Shown: piece after piece, positions 34,182 to 45,350 of the stretch
How positions within the stretch are numbered: the stretch's first letter is position 1
How the letters are laid out: each line of letters opens with the position of its first letter
NCBI GenBank assembly: GCA_011032825.1
Contig: JAADJZ010000009.1
Location: forward strand, 1,054,001-1,118,000
From: Massariosphaeria phaeospora
Lineage: Eukaryota > Ascomycota > Dothideomycetes > Pleosporales
DNA: 64,000 bases
Direction: 5' to 3'
The notes under the pieces: model-generated
What the model was told of the DNA's origin: nothing
What the model saw: only the letters and a program-made list of their open reading frames with translations
The model's database searches: none
Made by a program: the position numbers and the translations under genes

Positions 34182-36570
34182 ATGAACCCAACACGCCTCG
34201 CACCTCCTCCAAAAATGCCCGACTATCCCGGCCTCGGTCTCCCCCTGCGGGACTCCCGCGACAACAACTCCTCCGCCACGGAACTGTACCCTATCGGCGC
34301 CCATAACAGCTGCAGGGGCGCAACATGTGAGCCGCTTCCCGTGCGCGAGCTCGCTATGATGCATATCATGGAGTGCTTCACCGACAGGGAAGACTGGCAC
34401 GAGGCCATCTTCGATGATCAGGTTGTGGCGAAATGGCGCGAGGAGGTGCTTGCGATTCCAGACAGGAAGCTCTGGGACATAGCGATACGCGGGAAGCTGC
34501 AATGGCATACGGAAGATGGTGGTGTGATGATACAGGAGGCTTTTGGCGACAAGAGTATAAAGCCGTTGAAAGGGATCGTGAGTGAGATGGTGTTTAGTCA
34601 TGTGAGTTTTGCCCGCGGGCTTGGCTGCTTATGTGTGTGTATACTGTAGAAGCGGCCGCTGACCTAGGCGTCGAGTGTGTGGAGGAACTGAGGAGCAAGG
34701 CTCGGTATTATGTGCAGAGTGGTGTGATACCTACTCTCGACGCTTACGTCTCTGTAGCGAAGTCAGATGCACTTGTCACCCCTGAGCTTCACGCACAGCT
34801 TCGCAACGCCTTCGAGACGCTGCACGCGGACCAGGTGTCTACGATTTGGCGTCCCCGGTTCACCGGTGAAGTCCAGGACATCGTGAACCCATCCATGTAT
34901 CCGCTCGTGTACGGGCGCAGCAAGGTCTTGAAGACCGAAGCCGTTGGGGTGCAGGCCGCCGTCGACAAATGGGCCGGCAAGGGCGGTGTGATTGAAAAGA
35001 CAGAGTGGGGTCCGGAGCACCATGTAAACGTATTCGGATACCTCTTAACTGATGAGATACCGCTCAGTTACTGGTCAGACACATATCAGTGGCTGCCAGC
35101 GAACGTCGCATTCCAAGACGACGGCTCCGTCAAATTCACCAGCTACGTCAACAACCTCCATCCGACCAAGTACCCCGCCATCTACCGCGCCATCGAAAAG
35201 CTGATCGAGGCTGCTCTTCCGATGTGGGACCAGTGTCTCGCGCTCGAGGTGGAAGGGGATGCGCGAGAGGGCGCGGGGCGCATGCATTCACGCTTCGCCA
35301 CAACTATGCCCGAGGACAAGGAGTATGTTTCTCCCCACGAGGAGACCTCAACTTTCTCACCGGAAAGCGCGCACCCAGAGCTGACACTCAGTCCAACAGC
35401 GACCAGAATGCGGACTTATGGATCCCGTCGGATCCGCGAGACACGGCTGGGGTGCACGTCGATTGGGAGGCACTGCGACAAGAGGGGCGGTTCCGGTTCA
35501 ATCCGAATTACCATGACGAGACTGCGGTCAAGTGGAGGGTACTGCGCGAGCCGAAGCTGCCCGAGCCTGCGTTCGAACACATCGAGTATGCGCCTGATCA
35601 GAAGCGTCTGGTAGACAGGTTTCGGGAGCGCGGGTTGCAGGTCATTGTCAAGATGGAATCCCTTGAGCTGGCTCCGGAGCCAAACAATCTGCCCGTTGAA
35701 GGTTGGCAAGTCAGTCGTCCTCCCTCCGTCGCGCTTGCGTGTGAACAACGTACTGATGACGCCGTCAGGTGGACGGCCAAATGAACGAGCACATCTGCGC
35801 AACCGCGCTCTACCGCCTCGACGGCGCCTCTGAAAACGTCTCGTCAAACTGCATCTCTTTCCGCGCGCAGACACCGCATGATCTACAAGACAGTGCCGGC
35901 TTCCAGGTCGGGCGACACAACTACCACTGGATGGAGCGCATCTACGGCACCAAACTGAGCGGAAGCAGTCCGTGTCTGCAGAACTACGGCAGTGTGGACT
36001 GGAGGGGCGGTCGTCTGCTCGCGTTTCCCAATGTCTTGTGAGTAGCTAGACAGCCTCCCGCGACGGACGGGCAGGCAGAACTCCGCACTGACGACGCATC
36101 AAAGCCAACACCTGGTCTCTCGCCCGGCGCTGCTCGACCGCTCGAAACCGGGCCGCTGTCGCTACATCGCCCTCTACCTCGTTGACCCCACCCGCCGCAT
36201 CCTCTCCACCGCCAACGTCCCGCCGCAGCAGCGTGACTGGTGGCTCGATGCGCTTCTCGGCCTCACGCCCGAGCGCCGCAAAGCCACCGTGTCGAAACTG
36301 CCGGTTGAGATCGTGTCCCTGCTCGACGGGATGCGCAAGGCAAGTTCAGACGCCGAGAAAGCTGCGCTGTATAGCGAGGAGCGACAGGCGAAGCTGCCGC
36401 TGGAGCTAATGGAGTTGGTGAGAGCGTATTTCGAAGACGACCGGGAGGCGGTGTTGATGGGGGAGGAGGAGGCGGAGGACCATCGGGGGAAGCTTGCGGG
36501 AGAGAGGGGTAGGTTTGAGGAGGGGATGGCGAAGTTTGGGCGCGAGGAGTCGTACAGTTTTCCAGACTAG
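34182..36570 (+). CDS. DUF4246 domain protein, 5 exons
   Basis: Exons 34182-34601, 34676-35322, 35400-35709, 35769-36037 and 36105-36570 (introns 74, 77, 59 and 67 nt) encode 703 aa. The first intron's acceptor at 34675 was chosen because it yields FSH joined to CVEELRSKARYY, as in relatives, whereas nearer AGs shift the frame. Family landmarks occur in order: YPGLGLPL at the N-terminus, LREL-type AMMHIMECFTD, VIPTLDAYVSVAKSD, VNPSMYPLVYGRSKVL, WLPANVAFQDDG, GQMNEHICATALYR, GGRLLAFPNV and STANVPPQQRDWW near the end. The C-terminal part has the look of a 2-oxoglutarate/Fe(II)-type jelly roll, but the biochemical role of DUF4246 is unknown to me. The length matches the family. An alternative start is ATG 34215. 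A minisatellite follows 160 bp downstream. Confidence 0.9.
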
Positions 36571-37326
36571 TCGTTTTTTGCTTGTGGAAGCTAAGCTGTT
36601 ACTACCATATGAGCATCAAGGCATGGAATAATGCCCGGCAGTCGAAACTACTCCTTTTGTGCTGTCCCCAAATCAACCAGTTCAGTTCGGTTCCTCAACA
36701 CCCCTTTTCTGCAACAACAGCGCAAACTCCATAACCGATAACCGACAACCCCATAACCGACAACTCCAAAAACGATAACTCCATAAACGATAACTCCATA
36801 ATCGATAACTCCATAATCGATAACTCCATAACCGACAACTCCATAGCCGCCAACCCCAGAACCGTCCGCGCCCCCTAAACATCGCCAGAGGCCCTCCAGT
36901 TCACTCTCCGCCAGTCCTCCCAAAAGCCCAGCCAATTTCACCGCCTGGTCCTGTAGATGTATTTGGCAGAAGCTGCCCTTCAACCAAAGCAAAACTGGCG
37001 GCTCACTGGCGGCGGATACACATGGGTCGCGAGGGGTAGAGTGGAGTGGAGTTCCGCCCAGCGGGGTACGAACCGAACCGAACCGAAGCGTACGGCGGCT
37101 GTGAGGCTAGCGTAGATTCGCGTACATATAAATAGTCCCTAGACTGACTAAGTGGTATACTGTAGGTAGAATCTGATCTGATCTGGCTTACTGGCTTACA
37201 CCGTCTGCACAGGCTGCTAGCTGGGCGCCTTGAAGTTTCACGTGGTATAAGCCAGATTCTACCAGTACTTACGTGGTCGTCTCGCCCCCGTACTCCAGTT
37301 AGTTTGCTGCCTTCCCATACCCAACT
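36571..37326. other. Intergenic with minisatellite
   Basis: Short region between the DUF4246 gene and the GH27 relic. Apart from the minisatellite it holds an imperfect inverted repeat: GGTAGAATCTG near 37163-37175 pairs with CAGATTCTACC near 37253-37263, upstream of the GH27 relic. Confidence 0.5.
36729..36855. repeat. 15-bp minisatellite
   Basis: Seven successive 15-bp units from 36751 to 36855, of the type CCATAATCGATAACT, with variants CCATAACCGACAACT and CCAAAAACGATAACT, preceded by a less regular unit. Two adjacent units (36796 and 36811) are identical, so recent slippage is likely. Because the unit is a multiple of three, the minus strand reads as a pentapeptide repeat (VIDYG-like), but this is not a gene. 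Confidence 0.9.
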
Positions 37327-38785
37327 ATGTCGATTCCGCCCCTCAAAGTTGTCACTGCCCAGCGCACTGCGAGCGGCTTCTCCGCCCCTCTCCGCGGCTG
37401 GAACTCATCCGGCCTGCAAGCCAACCCCGCCACCAGCCCGGCCTTCACGTTCGACCAGCAAGGCGTGCTCCGGCAGGCGAAAGTGCTACGGAACATTTAT
37501 ACTAGCCGTTTGCGGGATACCAACGATTATTACGTCACGCTGGGTGCGGGCTGGAGCGTCGGCGGGCACGGCGACGAACATGGGCGTATTATGTACGATG
37601 CGGGGAAATTCGACATCCCTGCGCTCGCGCAGGACTTGGAGCATATGGCCCTGAAGCTAGGGGTGTGCGTGCTGCCGGGCGCGTTTTGTAGAGATGGCGA
37701 TAAGACTGTTTATGGCACGTCCATGCCCATTAGTGCTACGCTGCGGAGCGGGAACGAGAACGGGGTTGCGCGCTGCGACTTCGACTTTGACAGAGATGGG
37801 GTGCAGCAATGGCATGATGCAACGGTCGCGCAGTTTGCGTCTTGGTGAGCCTCCATCAACCTGTACCTGTGTGCTGCCTCACATCTGATTGACTGCGTAG
37901 GGGGGTGGACATGATACAATTGGATTGTAGCACACCAGCCTCGCCTTCCAACGGCGGCAACCTACCTCCCGACAACTTTGGAGACGTCATCGCCTACCGC
38001 AAGGCTATTGCTGCTTCTGGTCGCGCAATCAGACTGCACGTGTCCTGGACGCTGGACCGACACCCCACGGACCAGGAATATCATGGGCCAACAATGCGGA
38101 TTCCATGCGAATCGGTCCAGACATCAGTAACAGTGGCGAGAACACATTCATTGCCTGGTCTGCCGTCCAACGAGCCATTGAGAGCTACCGGGACTTCATT
38201 AGCCGCATTGTGAACGCCAGCGACGAACCAGCAACGACCATATACCCGGATATGGGCAATCTCTTTACCGGCAACGAAGCGCTGATGACAGGTGTATCAG
38301 ACGCCATGCGGCAGACCATGGCCACGCATTGGATTGGCGCTGCAGCGAATCTGCTTGTAGGCTCCGACATGACAAGACTAGACGACCCTGGCCTTGCCCT
38401 TCTCCTTGGCCGGAACGCCGAGCAGGTAGCAAGATTCACTGCGCAGTACCCCATGCAGCCGCGCAATCCCGGCACAGGAAGGACCGACGCAAAACAATTG
38501 CAGGCGTGGATTGCGGGGCCTGACACGGCTGCCACTGCCGTCGTTGTCCTTGCGAATTATGGGCCGGATCGAGGGCATGGCGGGTTCAAGACGGAGTTCG
38601 AGGGAAAGCAGGATGTGAAGGTGACGTGGGCGGAGCTTGGGATAAGCGGTTGCTTCGCCGTGCAGAATGTTTGGACGGGAGTTGATGTGGGGTTTTTAGA
38701 GGGGGAACTTAGCGCTACGCTCGATGTTGGAGAGAGTCGTTTTTTCAGGCTGACGAGGAACAGAACTGAATACTGGGGCATGTGA
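37327..38785 (+). pseudogene. GH27-type alpha-galactosidase-like gene with a frameshift
   Basis: Exon 1 37327-37844 and exon 2 from 37901 are joined by a 56-nt intron (TG|G gives Trp in FASWGVDMIQLD). The protein follows the fungal GH27/melibiase-like pattern: GWNSSGLQANP near the start, AGWSVGGHGDEHGRIMYD, LGVCVLPGAFC, CDFDFDRDGVQQWHD, then the nucleophile region VDMIQLD with SPSNGGN after it. After LHVSWTLDRHPTDQEY the frame is lost; the family continues two bases later in another frame with WANNADSMRIGPDIS and runs to 38785. No GT lies between ~38060 and 38085, so an intron cannot explain the switch. A one-base deletion (or two-base insertion) near 38083 would. Either this is a recent pseudogene or there is a sequencing error. 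No signal peptide is apparent, unlike many secreted relatives. Confidence 0.75.
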
Positions 38786-39009
38786 TGGGACGACTTGGTC
38801 TTCCCCCGCTCAATGTCGCCGTACTGAATTAGGAAGTCGTGGAGCCTGGAGGTGTCTCCTTTCGCACTGTCTGCGCCTCTCTTTGTTACGGTTAGAGGTA
38901 CTGGATTTCATCTAGTCTCTATCGGGCCTAGTACATCTCTGCCATCTATATAGTGTTCACTTCGTAGACTACGAACAATCAACTCAGTTCTCAATCTCTG
39001 CACTGCTAC

Positions 39010-39150
39010 TCAATACTTTACACTCTTTAGCAGTTTCTTCATACACGGGCGATTGCCCTTGGCTGTAAAGTAAAGTGCTGTTTGGCCCCGATCGTCTAGT
39101 AGATCAATCGCGCAGCATTTTGGTAGTACGGCAATGCTCCGCCTTGCTCC
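39010..39150 (-). pseudogene. Ankyrin-repeat gene fragment
   Basis: A 46-codon open stretch read on the minus strand contains IDLLDDRGQTALYFTAKGN followed by RPCMKKLLKS, the typical spacing of one ankyrin repeat. It is bounded by a stop upstream and ends at a stop at 39010. No intact parent gene surrounds it, although a poor 66-codon frame lies upstream at 39360-39160. It is best read as the relic or last exon of an ankyrin-repeat gene. Confidence 0.45.
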
Positions 39151-39770
39151 TCACGCTCCTCATTTCGTATCACTTCGCGAGCTCATAGCGAGGGAGACTC
39201 GTTTGTTGCTGCTCTGCTCATTCGACGATTGTTTGGTAATAGAAGAGCTTTTGACAGTACTGCTCTTCAATGTTTCGGTATGAAGATGTGTCCGTATTGA
39301 AACCCCAAGGCTTTGGCAGGTAGAGCGAGATGTTGGCAAGGGCAAGAATTTGTGCGCCATGGAGTCGGAGCTTCGGCGTTGGCGTCTCAGGTAGGAGGTC
39401 GCTTAGCTCATCTGATGACTAACTAGCGCAAAGCTAAGCTAAATACACGATGACCTCAAGACTTGTCAGCACTGTGCGAGAAGAACAACACCTATCAACA
39501 TACACCTCGCAAAAGCAAAGCTTCTATGAACGCTTCTCGCACATCCAGCCTGTATGAGCTTGATTTCGGGGTCGTATGAGTTGGCAGAGGTAAATCGCAC
39601 GTCGTGTGATGTGGCTGCGGTGATGGAAACATCGTTTGCGGCGATGATTACCTAGGTAGGGGGGTCACGAAAGCTGCCTTCGTAGCATATCAGATATCTA
39701 CAAAGCATTAAGTCCAACAATGTGTAAACAGGAGCAGTTGTGAGTGCTTCCATCAGCTTTCTGTTCCCAC

Positions 39771-41880
39771 TCATACAGGAGGGTTCTTCGCCTTCCACTC
39801 CCTCGCCGCACTCTCAAACGTGCAGAATTCGACTTCATCTTCGCCCCAGGTTTTCAGCCATAGCAGCACGCGCTCAATCATGCCGATAACATGCGCCTGT
39901 CACGATAGCATTAGCCACTTAATCTTCTACGAGCAGTTCACTTCACTCCAGAAAAACAGACAGAGACGTATAAACATACCATGCCACTCGTATCCGGATG
40001 CAACACCAACGGAAACACGCACATCCCCCGATCCCCCAAATCCCCCCTCTCGCCCCTCACCCACTCAAACCGGTCTTTCCACATGCGCTCCACAACGCGC
40101 ACATCGACATACCCCTGACTGTTCCCCGCATGCGGGAAGTACTGCAGCGGCGTCATGTCCTCGGCATACCAGTTCGCAGGCATCTCAACCAGGCTCTGCG
40201 TCGTCGGGTTCGCGGGCCGCGGAATCGGCTTCATCCAGGCTTTTGCGGGCGTGGTGGGCGTGAACGTCGGTGCAGTGATGGGGGGCGGCGGGGTGAGGTA
40301 GTAGGGTCGTGAGTCGTGATGCGTGAGCGACGAGTCGTAAAGCAGGGAGTGCGATTCGAGGAGCGGGATGGTGTTGCAGGAGAGTTGGTATAGGGGGGCG
40401 CGGTACCCGGCTGGGGGGCGGCCGACGAGCGAGGTGTAGAGTGTGATGCAGTGAGTCAGAATGTCGGATTGTTGGGTCGGGGTTAGTTGGGAGGCGCCCT
40501 AGGAAGGTCAGTGATCGTGCAGCTTTGGGTGCGGGAGATGGACCTCGTGACTGTATCCGTGGAGGCCGATTTCCGCTCCACTGTCCACGATGCTGCTGAA
40601 TTCCTGCGGGAAACTCTCCGCTGAGTGCATGGGTACGAACCACGTTAGTTTGTCTTGGATTCCGAGCTTCTTGAAGAGTTTCAGCAGGCGCGGCACGCCC
40701 ACATATGCGCTGAAGAACCCCGAACTGTAGTCTGCGAGGTTGTTGTCTGGATGTGCGCCGGTGCCGAGCCAGCCGGAAACTGCGTCGAAGTCCACCGATA
40801 TCAAGATCTTGACTTTGGTGAGAGGCGGGGCCTGCGGTTCTGTGCTTAGAGGGAGATATGGTGGAATACTGGGAGTTGGAGGGGCGGTGGATTGAGACTG
40901 TTGAATCTCGTCTTCTGACCACACGATTCGACCCTCCATGCCGCCATCTACGGAGAGACACTGGCCGGAAATGTGCCCTGCGGCTCGGTGCGAGGCGAGG
41001 AAGGCTGCTGCACGGGCTACGTCTGTGGGTTGGGCGATTTTGCGAAGGGGTACGCTGGGAAAGTCAGCGTGACTTCGGACGAGGAGAGAAGACATGAGGA
41101 GAAAAGACAGATAAGTATCAAGGGAAACGCACGTAGCCTGCGCCTCTCTGTACATTTCCTTCGCATCATCCAGCCTGCCTTTAATCAACTCCGTATCGAC
41201 CCACCCAGGCGCCACAGCATTAATCCTCGCCTTCGCATTCAACCGCACAACCTCATTCTTGACCGTCTTCACAAGGCCATACTGCAACGCCGCTTTGCCA
41301 CTTGCATACTCTACATGCCCCGCCTGTCCAAACACGCCACACTCGCTGCCTGTAACCACAATCGCGACATTGGCCAACACCTCGCCGGCTTGCTGTTGCG
41401 CGCGCTCGACGCTCTTGAGGAAGTGCTTGATGGTGAGAGAGGTGCCGCGCACGTTAACGGCGTAAGTAGTTTCCCAGAGCGTGAGTGGCATGTCCCAGAT
41501 GGGGTAGCTGGCGGATTCGTCGGTGATGCCGGCGTTGGCGCAGAGAATGTTGATGGGGCCGAAGTGTGTGGTGGCTTCGGCGATGGAGGCGGCGTTGGAG
41601 GGCTCGGAGCTGATGTCGCCTTGAATGCATTGCAATGAGGAGGTATTGGATAAGGTGTTGGGGCGTTTGTCGTGGGCGGTTACTTTGCAGCCGCGTGCTA
41701 GATTCTTGTCAGCATATCTTTCTCGACTTAAACATCGACACTGTTCAGCCTATCCACCGAGTTGAAAACCCTAAGAATCTTTGTAGACCTACCTAGAAAC
41801 TCCTCCACGACTGCCCTTCCAATCCCCCCAGCCGCCCCCGTAACAAACACATGCAGCCCCTCAAGCTCAAGAAACGACAT
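39771..41880 (-). CDS. SDR-polysaccharide deacetylase (NodB) fusion protein
   Basis: Five exons (41880-41793, 41697-41133, 41054-40544, 40498-39980, 39896-39771) with introns of 95, 78, 45 and 83 nt encode 602 aa. Residues ~9-240 are a classical short-chain dehydrogenase/reductase: TGAAGGIG cofactor motif at 14-21, CANAGI at ~81-86, Ser near 146, and YASGK with Tyr ~159 and Lys ~163, ending with the SVDGGM segment. A Pro-rich linker (QSTAPPTPSIPPYLPLS) leads, without any stop or internal ATG, to a NodB/CE4 deacetylase domain from ~299: ILISVDFDAVSG with the catalytic Asp pair, GLHGYSHE with the HxxxH metal ligands, and GRPPAGYRAPLY. All expected catalytic residues of both domains are present. 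Substrates are unknown; a nucleotide-sugar or glycan substrate used by both domains is inference. No signal peptide, so likely cytosolic. Confidence 0.85.
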
Positions 41881-42378
41881 ATTTCACTATATCTTTCTCT
41901 CTAGGTAATGTATCAAGACCTAGTTTAGCCTAGCAATTGAAGTGATCCTACATAGCTTATATAGTCTTCTTAGACGTGCGGAGATTAGCGATCAGCATGG
42001 CAAACCGATAGATAGGTCATCCTCTTATCGCGGGTGATAAATTGGGCGTTAGGCTACGCCAAAAGGAGATAATTGATTACAGGACCTGCATATGCATTTC
42101 AGTAGTAGTTACGATAGATTGTAGATAGGTTGAAAAAGATGATGTTCATTATATCGAGCTGGAATGATGGTGTTGCTTTTTGACAATAGATGACGCCACT
42201 GCTACTACCCCTCCACAAGCGACCCCTCACTCGCCTCAAGATCTCTCCCCCACCCCTTGCTTCAAACCCATCTCCCTTTTCGTCAATTTTGTGTAGATAT
42301 TGTGTTGTAGTCGTCCAGTCAAGGCCAAACGCAGCACCTACACGGTTCAGGATAGTCTTCCTAAACCCAAGACGGCTC
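41881..42378. other. Promoter side of the SDR-deacetylase gene
   Basis: About 500 bp between the fusion gene start and the transposon block boundary. It is not visibly RIP-mutated. No gene seen. Confidence 0.5.
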
Positions 42379-42497
42379 TACGAGGAGCTCGTTTTTAGTG
42401 TGTCCTACCGTAGAGTGCCCGTGCGCTACACGAGCCATTACAGTGCCCGTGCGCGCGATGAGCCAGTACAACCGATGAGCCACCCTAACATCAAAAC

Positions 42498-43040
42498 ATG
42501 TATTTCGTCCCAACCTTAACGCGTCACAACTCCACCAATATGAACTCAATCGAGGCTGCGATTGAAGCAATTGAATTAGGTGAAGCTGGCGCATCTTTCT
42601 CGTATCGCGAAGTTGCAAAACAGTTTAATGTTGATTGCACAACACTGTTGCGAAGGCACAAGAGCAAAACGCAGTCTTACGCAGCTGCATTAAAAGAACA
42701 GCAATTACTTAACTTACAACAAGAGACAGAGCTTGTACAGTACATAGAAAGATGCACAGAGCAAAGCTTGCCACCTACAAAAGAAATAGTACGAAATTTT
42801 GCTAGCGCAGTTGCAAAACACGAAGCTTTGCATGCGTAGGTTTCGCGCTTTCTGCATCGCTACGCTAACGAGCTTACTACTAAATAGAGCGCTAAGATTG
42901 ATCGCAATCGTTACTAAGCTAACTTACATAAGAAATACGACCTATACTTTTAACTGCTGCACAAGAAAATGCATGAGTACGGCGTTAAAGCGCGCAATAC
43001 CTATAACGTTAATATAGATAAAAAAAGCTTCTTTATTAGC
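42498..43040 (+). pseudogene. N-terminal part of a Fot1/pogo transposase (E1)
   Basis: The open frame 42498-42839 (with ATG 42540 the likelier start, MNSIEAAIEAIELGEAGASF) encodes the helix-turn-helix/CENP-B-like DNA-binding region: SYREVAKQFNVDCTTLLRRH followed by QQLLNLQQETELVQYIERC. After a stop the reading continues, with stops, to a decayed catalytic start (YNVNIDKKSFFISI, compare DEKGF). Codon use is less AT-skewed than in the rest of the block. The homologous region of E2 near 47430-47700 is much more decayed. Confidence 0.7.
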
Positions 43041-43049
43041 ATTAACGTA

Positions 43050-44903
43050 CCTTACGGGCTCGCCGGACACACGGGTTCGCCGGACACTTTTGCCAAGCCT
43101 CTACCAACTCTACCTATGTACACGATGCCTCTACAACAACACTAAATAGAGCCTTCTAATAAACGTTAGATACAAACTGCTCTTTAAGCTTTTAAACAAA
43201 ACGCGACACTTTTTTTGCAACGCGCTGCAGCTATCTATAACGTTTCTTAAGCAATACTAAGCAATTAACGCGCTAAACGGCCTTTACAAGCAAATTACAA
43301 GCTTAAATTAATAAATCTAACAAAAACTAAAGAGAGCGTAGTTGTTGAGTATATACTTAAGCTTATTACGCGCAGATTTCTTTTTAAGCTTGCAGCTATA
43401 GCTAATATAGCCAATTTCTTGCGCGCAAAGCGCAATCTAGGCTAGGTTAGCTTAAACTAGTCTAGTACGTAGGTTAAGCACTGCTCTAAGTTTACAATAA
43501 AGTTTAATCGCAAGTACAATTATAAAAAAGCGCTTTGCGAGAACCTAGAGGTTATCTAGAGCTAGTTTAGCCTAGTAGCTAACATTAAAGCTAAGTACAG
43601 TATCTAGAATAAAAACACGTACAACTTTAACAAAACAGGCTTTATAATAGGCTAGATAACAACTAGAGCAGTTGTTACAGCTTTAGAGAAACGAGAACAG
43701 CCAAAGGCAATACAGTAAAGCAATAGAAAATAAACAACAGTTATTTAAAGCATTAACGCAACAAAGTAGGCTATTCTACTTTTTATTATTTTTAAAAGCT
43801 GCTATTACTTCTTTGCTTAGTACAAAGAAAAGAATCTGCTTTAAAACTAGGTTATTGCAGTTTCTAAAAACAGCTAAACAACAAATAAGCTTAGCCTGCA
43901 GTAGTTAAAGCACTTTAATAAGTATACAAAGAAAAAAGTAGTTGGTGCTTACTAACTACTCGCAATTAACGGCTATAAAAGCTATAACTCGCTCGCATTC
44001 TAGCAATACTACAAAGAAAACAAGATTATTACTATCTATATGTTTCCGCACTTATTGCACTTTCTGCAACTTTTTAATGTAAGTTGTTTTGCTTTTTTAA
44101 AGAAAGCGTACAGGCGCTAAGCTAAAGATTTTATGCGCAACTAGATTACTTACATTACAAAACTTAAGTTTTTACTATACTTTATACGCGCCTATAATGC
44201 AGCAATTACTTTTAGTAATATTCAAAAAAAGTTTCAAAGCGCTAGATTAGTTCTATTTAACTTAAAACGAGTTATAACAGCTTTTGACATTTAGTTGCGT
44301 ACTTTATTACTACTACTGTTTATTAACAACGAGCTTTAGTAGTTGCAAACTCTAAGTAATACTCTTAAACTAAAGTCGCAATTAACGCTTGTAAAAGCAA
44401 AAATTTAAAGGCATATAAATAGCTTACCAACGTTTATAGTAAAGGCCTTTAAAAAAGTTTTAAAAAAAGCAGCTATTATCGCGCACAAGCTAGTGTTAGC
44501 GCAAAAAGAAATCGCAAAGCTTTAAGCAGCAAATAAGGCTGCTACGCAACGTAGATCGCATAAAAGAAAGCAGGTTTAAGTAGAAAAAACTTTGATAGTT
44601 GAGAATAAAGCTTGTCTAACTGCTCTAAAGAAGTTTAGAGCGCGTAGTAATAAAAAAAAGCTAAAGACGCAAGTGCGCGCTAAAGCAAGTAAACTATTTT
44701 AAAAGTAGTATAGATAGTGCAGTTAAACTAAGCATAACGCACGTACGTGTAAGCAAGCAGCAAAAGTAAACTTTAAATAATATCTTAGGTTAAATTGCTT
44801 TATATAGAGCTAAAGTAAGCTGTTTTGCGCTAGAATAGAGTAGTTTTGGTAGAAGCTTAGCAAAAGTGTTCGGCGAACTCGTGTATTCGGCGAGCTCGTA
44901 AAG
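43050..44903 (+). mobile_element. Pogo-like DNA transposon E3 with ~46-bp terminal repeats
   Basis: The element is flanked by TA at 43048-43049 and 44904-44905. The left terminus begins CCTTACGGGCTCGCCGG; the right terminus, read inwards on the other strand, begins CTTTACGAGCTCGCCGA. The two ~46-bp ends differ almost only by C/T and G/A transitions, the RIP pattern. The interior (43960-44090) still reads, with stops, as a pogo DDE core: INGYKSYNSLAF, KENKIIT and LLHFLQLFNVSCF. It is inserted within E1 or within the neighbouring palindromic repeat. Confidence 0.75.
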
Positions 44904-44905
44904 TA

Positions 44906-45110
44906 CGTTATAACTAGCTGTTATAATTATAAAAAAAAATATATATTAAAATATAAAATTGTAGAAGTTTGTGCTAACTTAACTTATACTTACGCTAAAA
45001 CGTTTTAGCGTAGGTATAAGTTAAGTTAGCACTAGAGTTTTACGTAAGCTAACTTAACTTTAACTTAACTTATACTTATTTACTACTTTATTTACTACTT
45101 TGTTACTAAC
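44906..45110 (-). repeat. Palindromic short element P, copy a (partial)
   Basis: A truncated copy in reverse orientation, starting next to the right end of E3. It contains the AT-rich ATAATTATAAAA block and a 62-bp near-perfect palindrome at 44971-45032, with arms that read GTGCTAACTTAACTTATA outwards-in and meet at CTAAAACGTTTTAG. Confidence 0.7.
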
Positions 45111-45350
45111 AAAATAAACAAATAACAACATTAGATTAGCTTAGTTAGAGCAGGTTTTTAACTGTAAAACAAAGCACAAAGCATGTTTTAGCTAAAATTA
45201 GCGTTTTCTTATACTCGACGGCTACGGCAGCTACTTTTTAATAAACTTTATTAAATACTGCGAGGCTTACAGAATACTGCTAGCTATGTTTTCTTTTTAC
45301 TTAACTTATACGCTGCAGCTTTTTAACGTAGTTTGCTTTAAATAGTTTAA
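45111..45350 (+). pseudogene. Transposase DDE fragment, forward copy
   Basis: The plus strand from about 45215 to 45345 reads LDGYGSYFLINFIKYCEAY, then RILLAMFSFYLTYTLQLFNV, without stops: the catalytic-core segment of pogo/Fot1 transposases. An inverted copy of the same segment lies at 45681-45934, with palindromic element copy b between the two. Confidence 0.7.
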
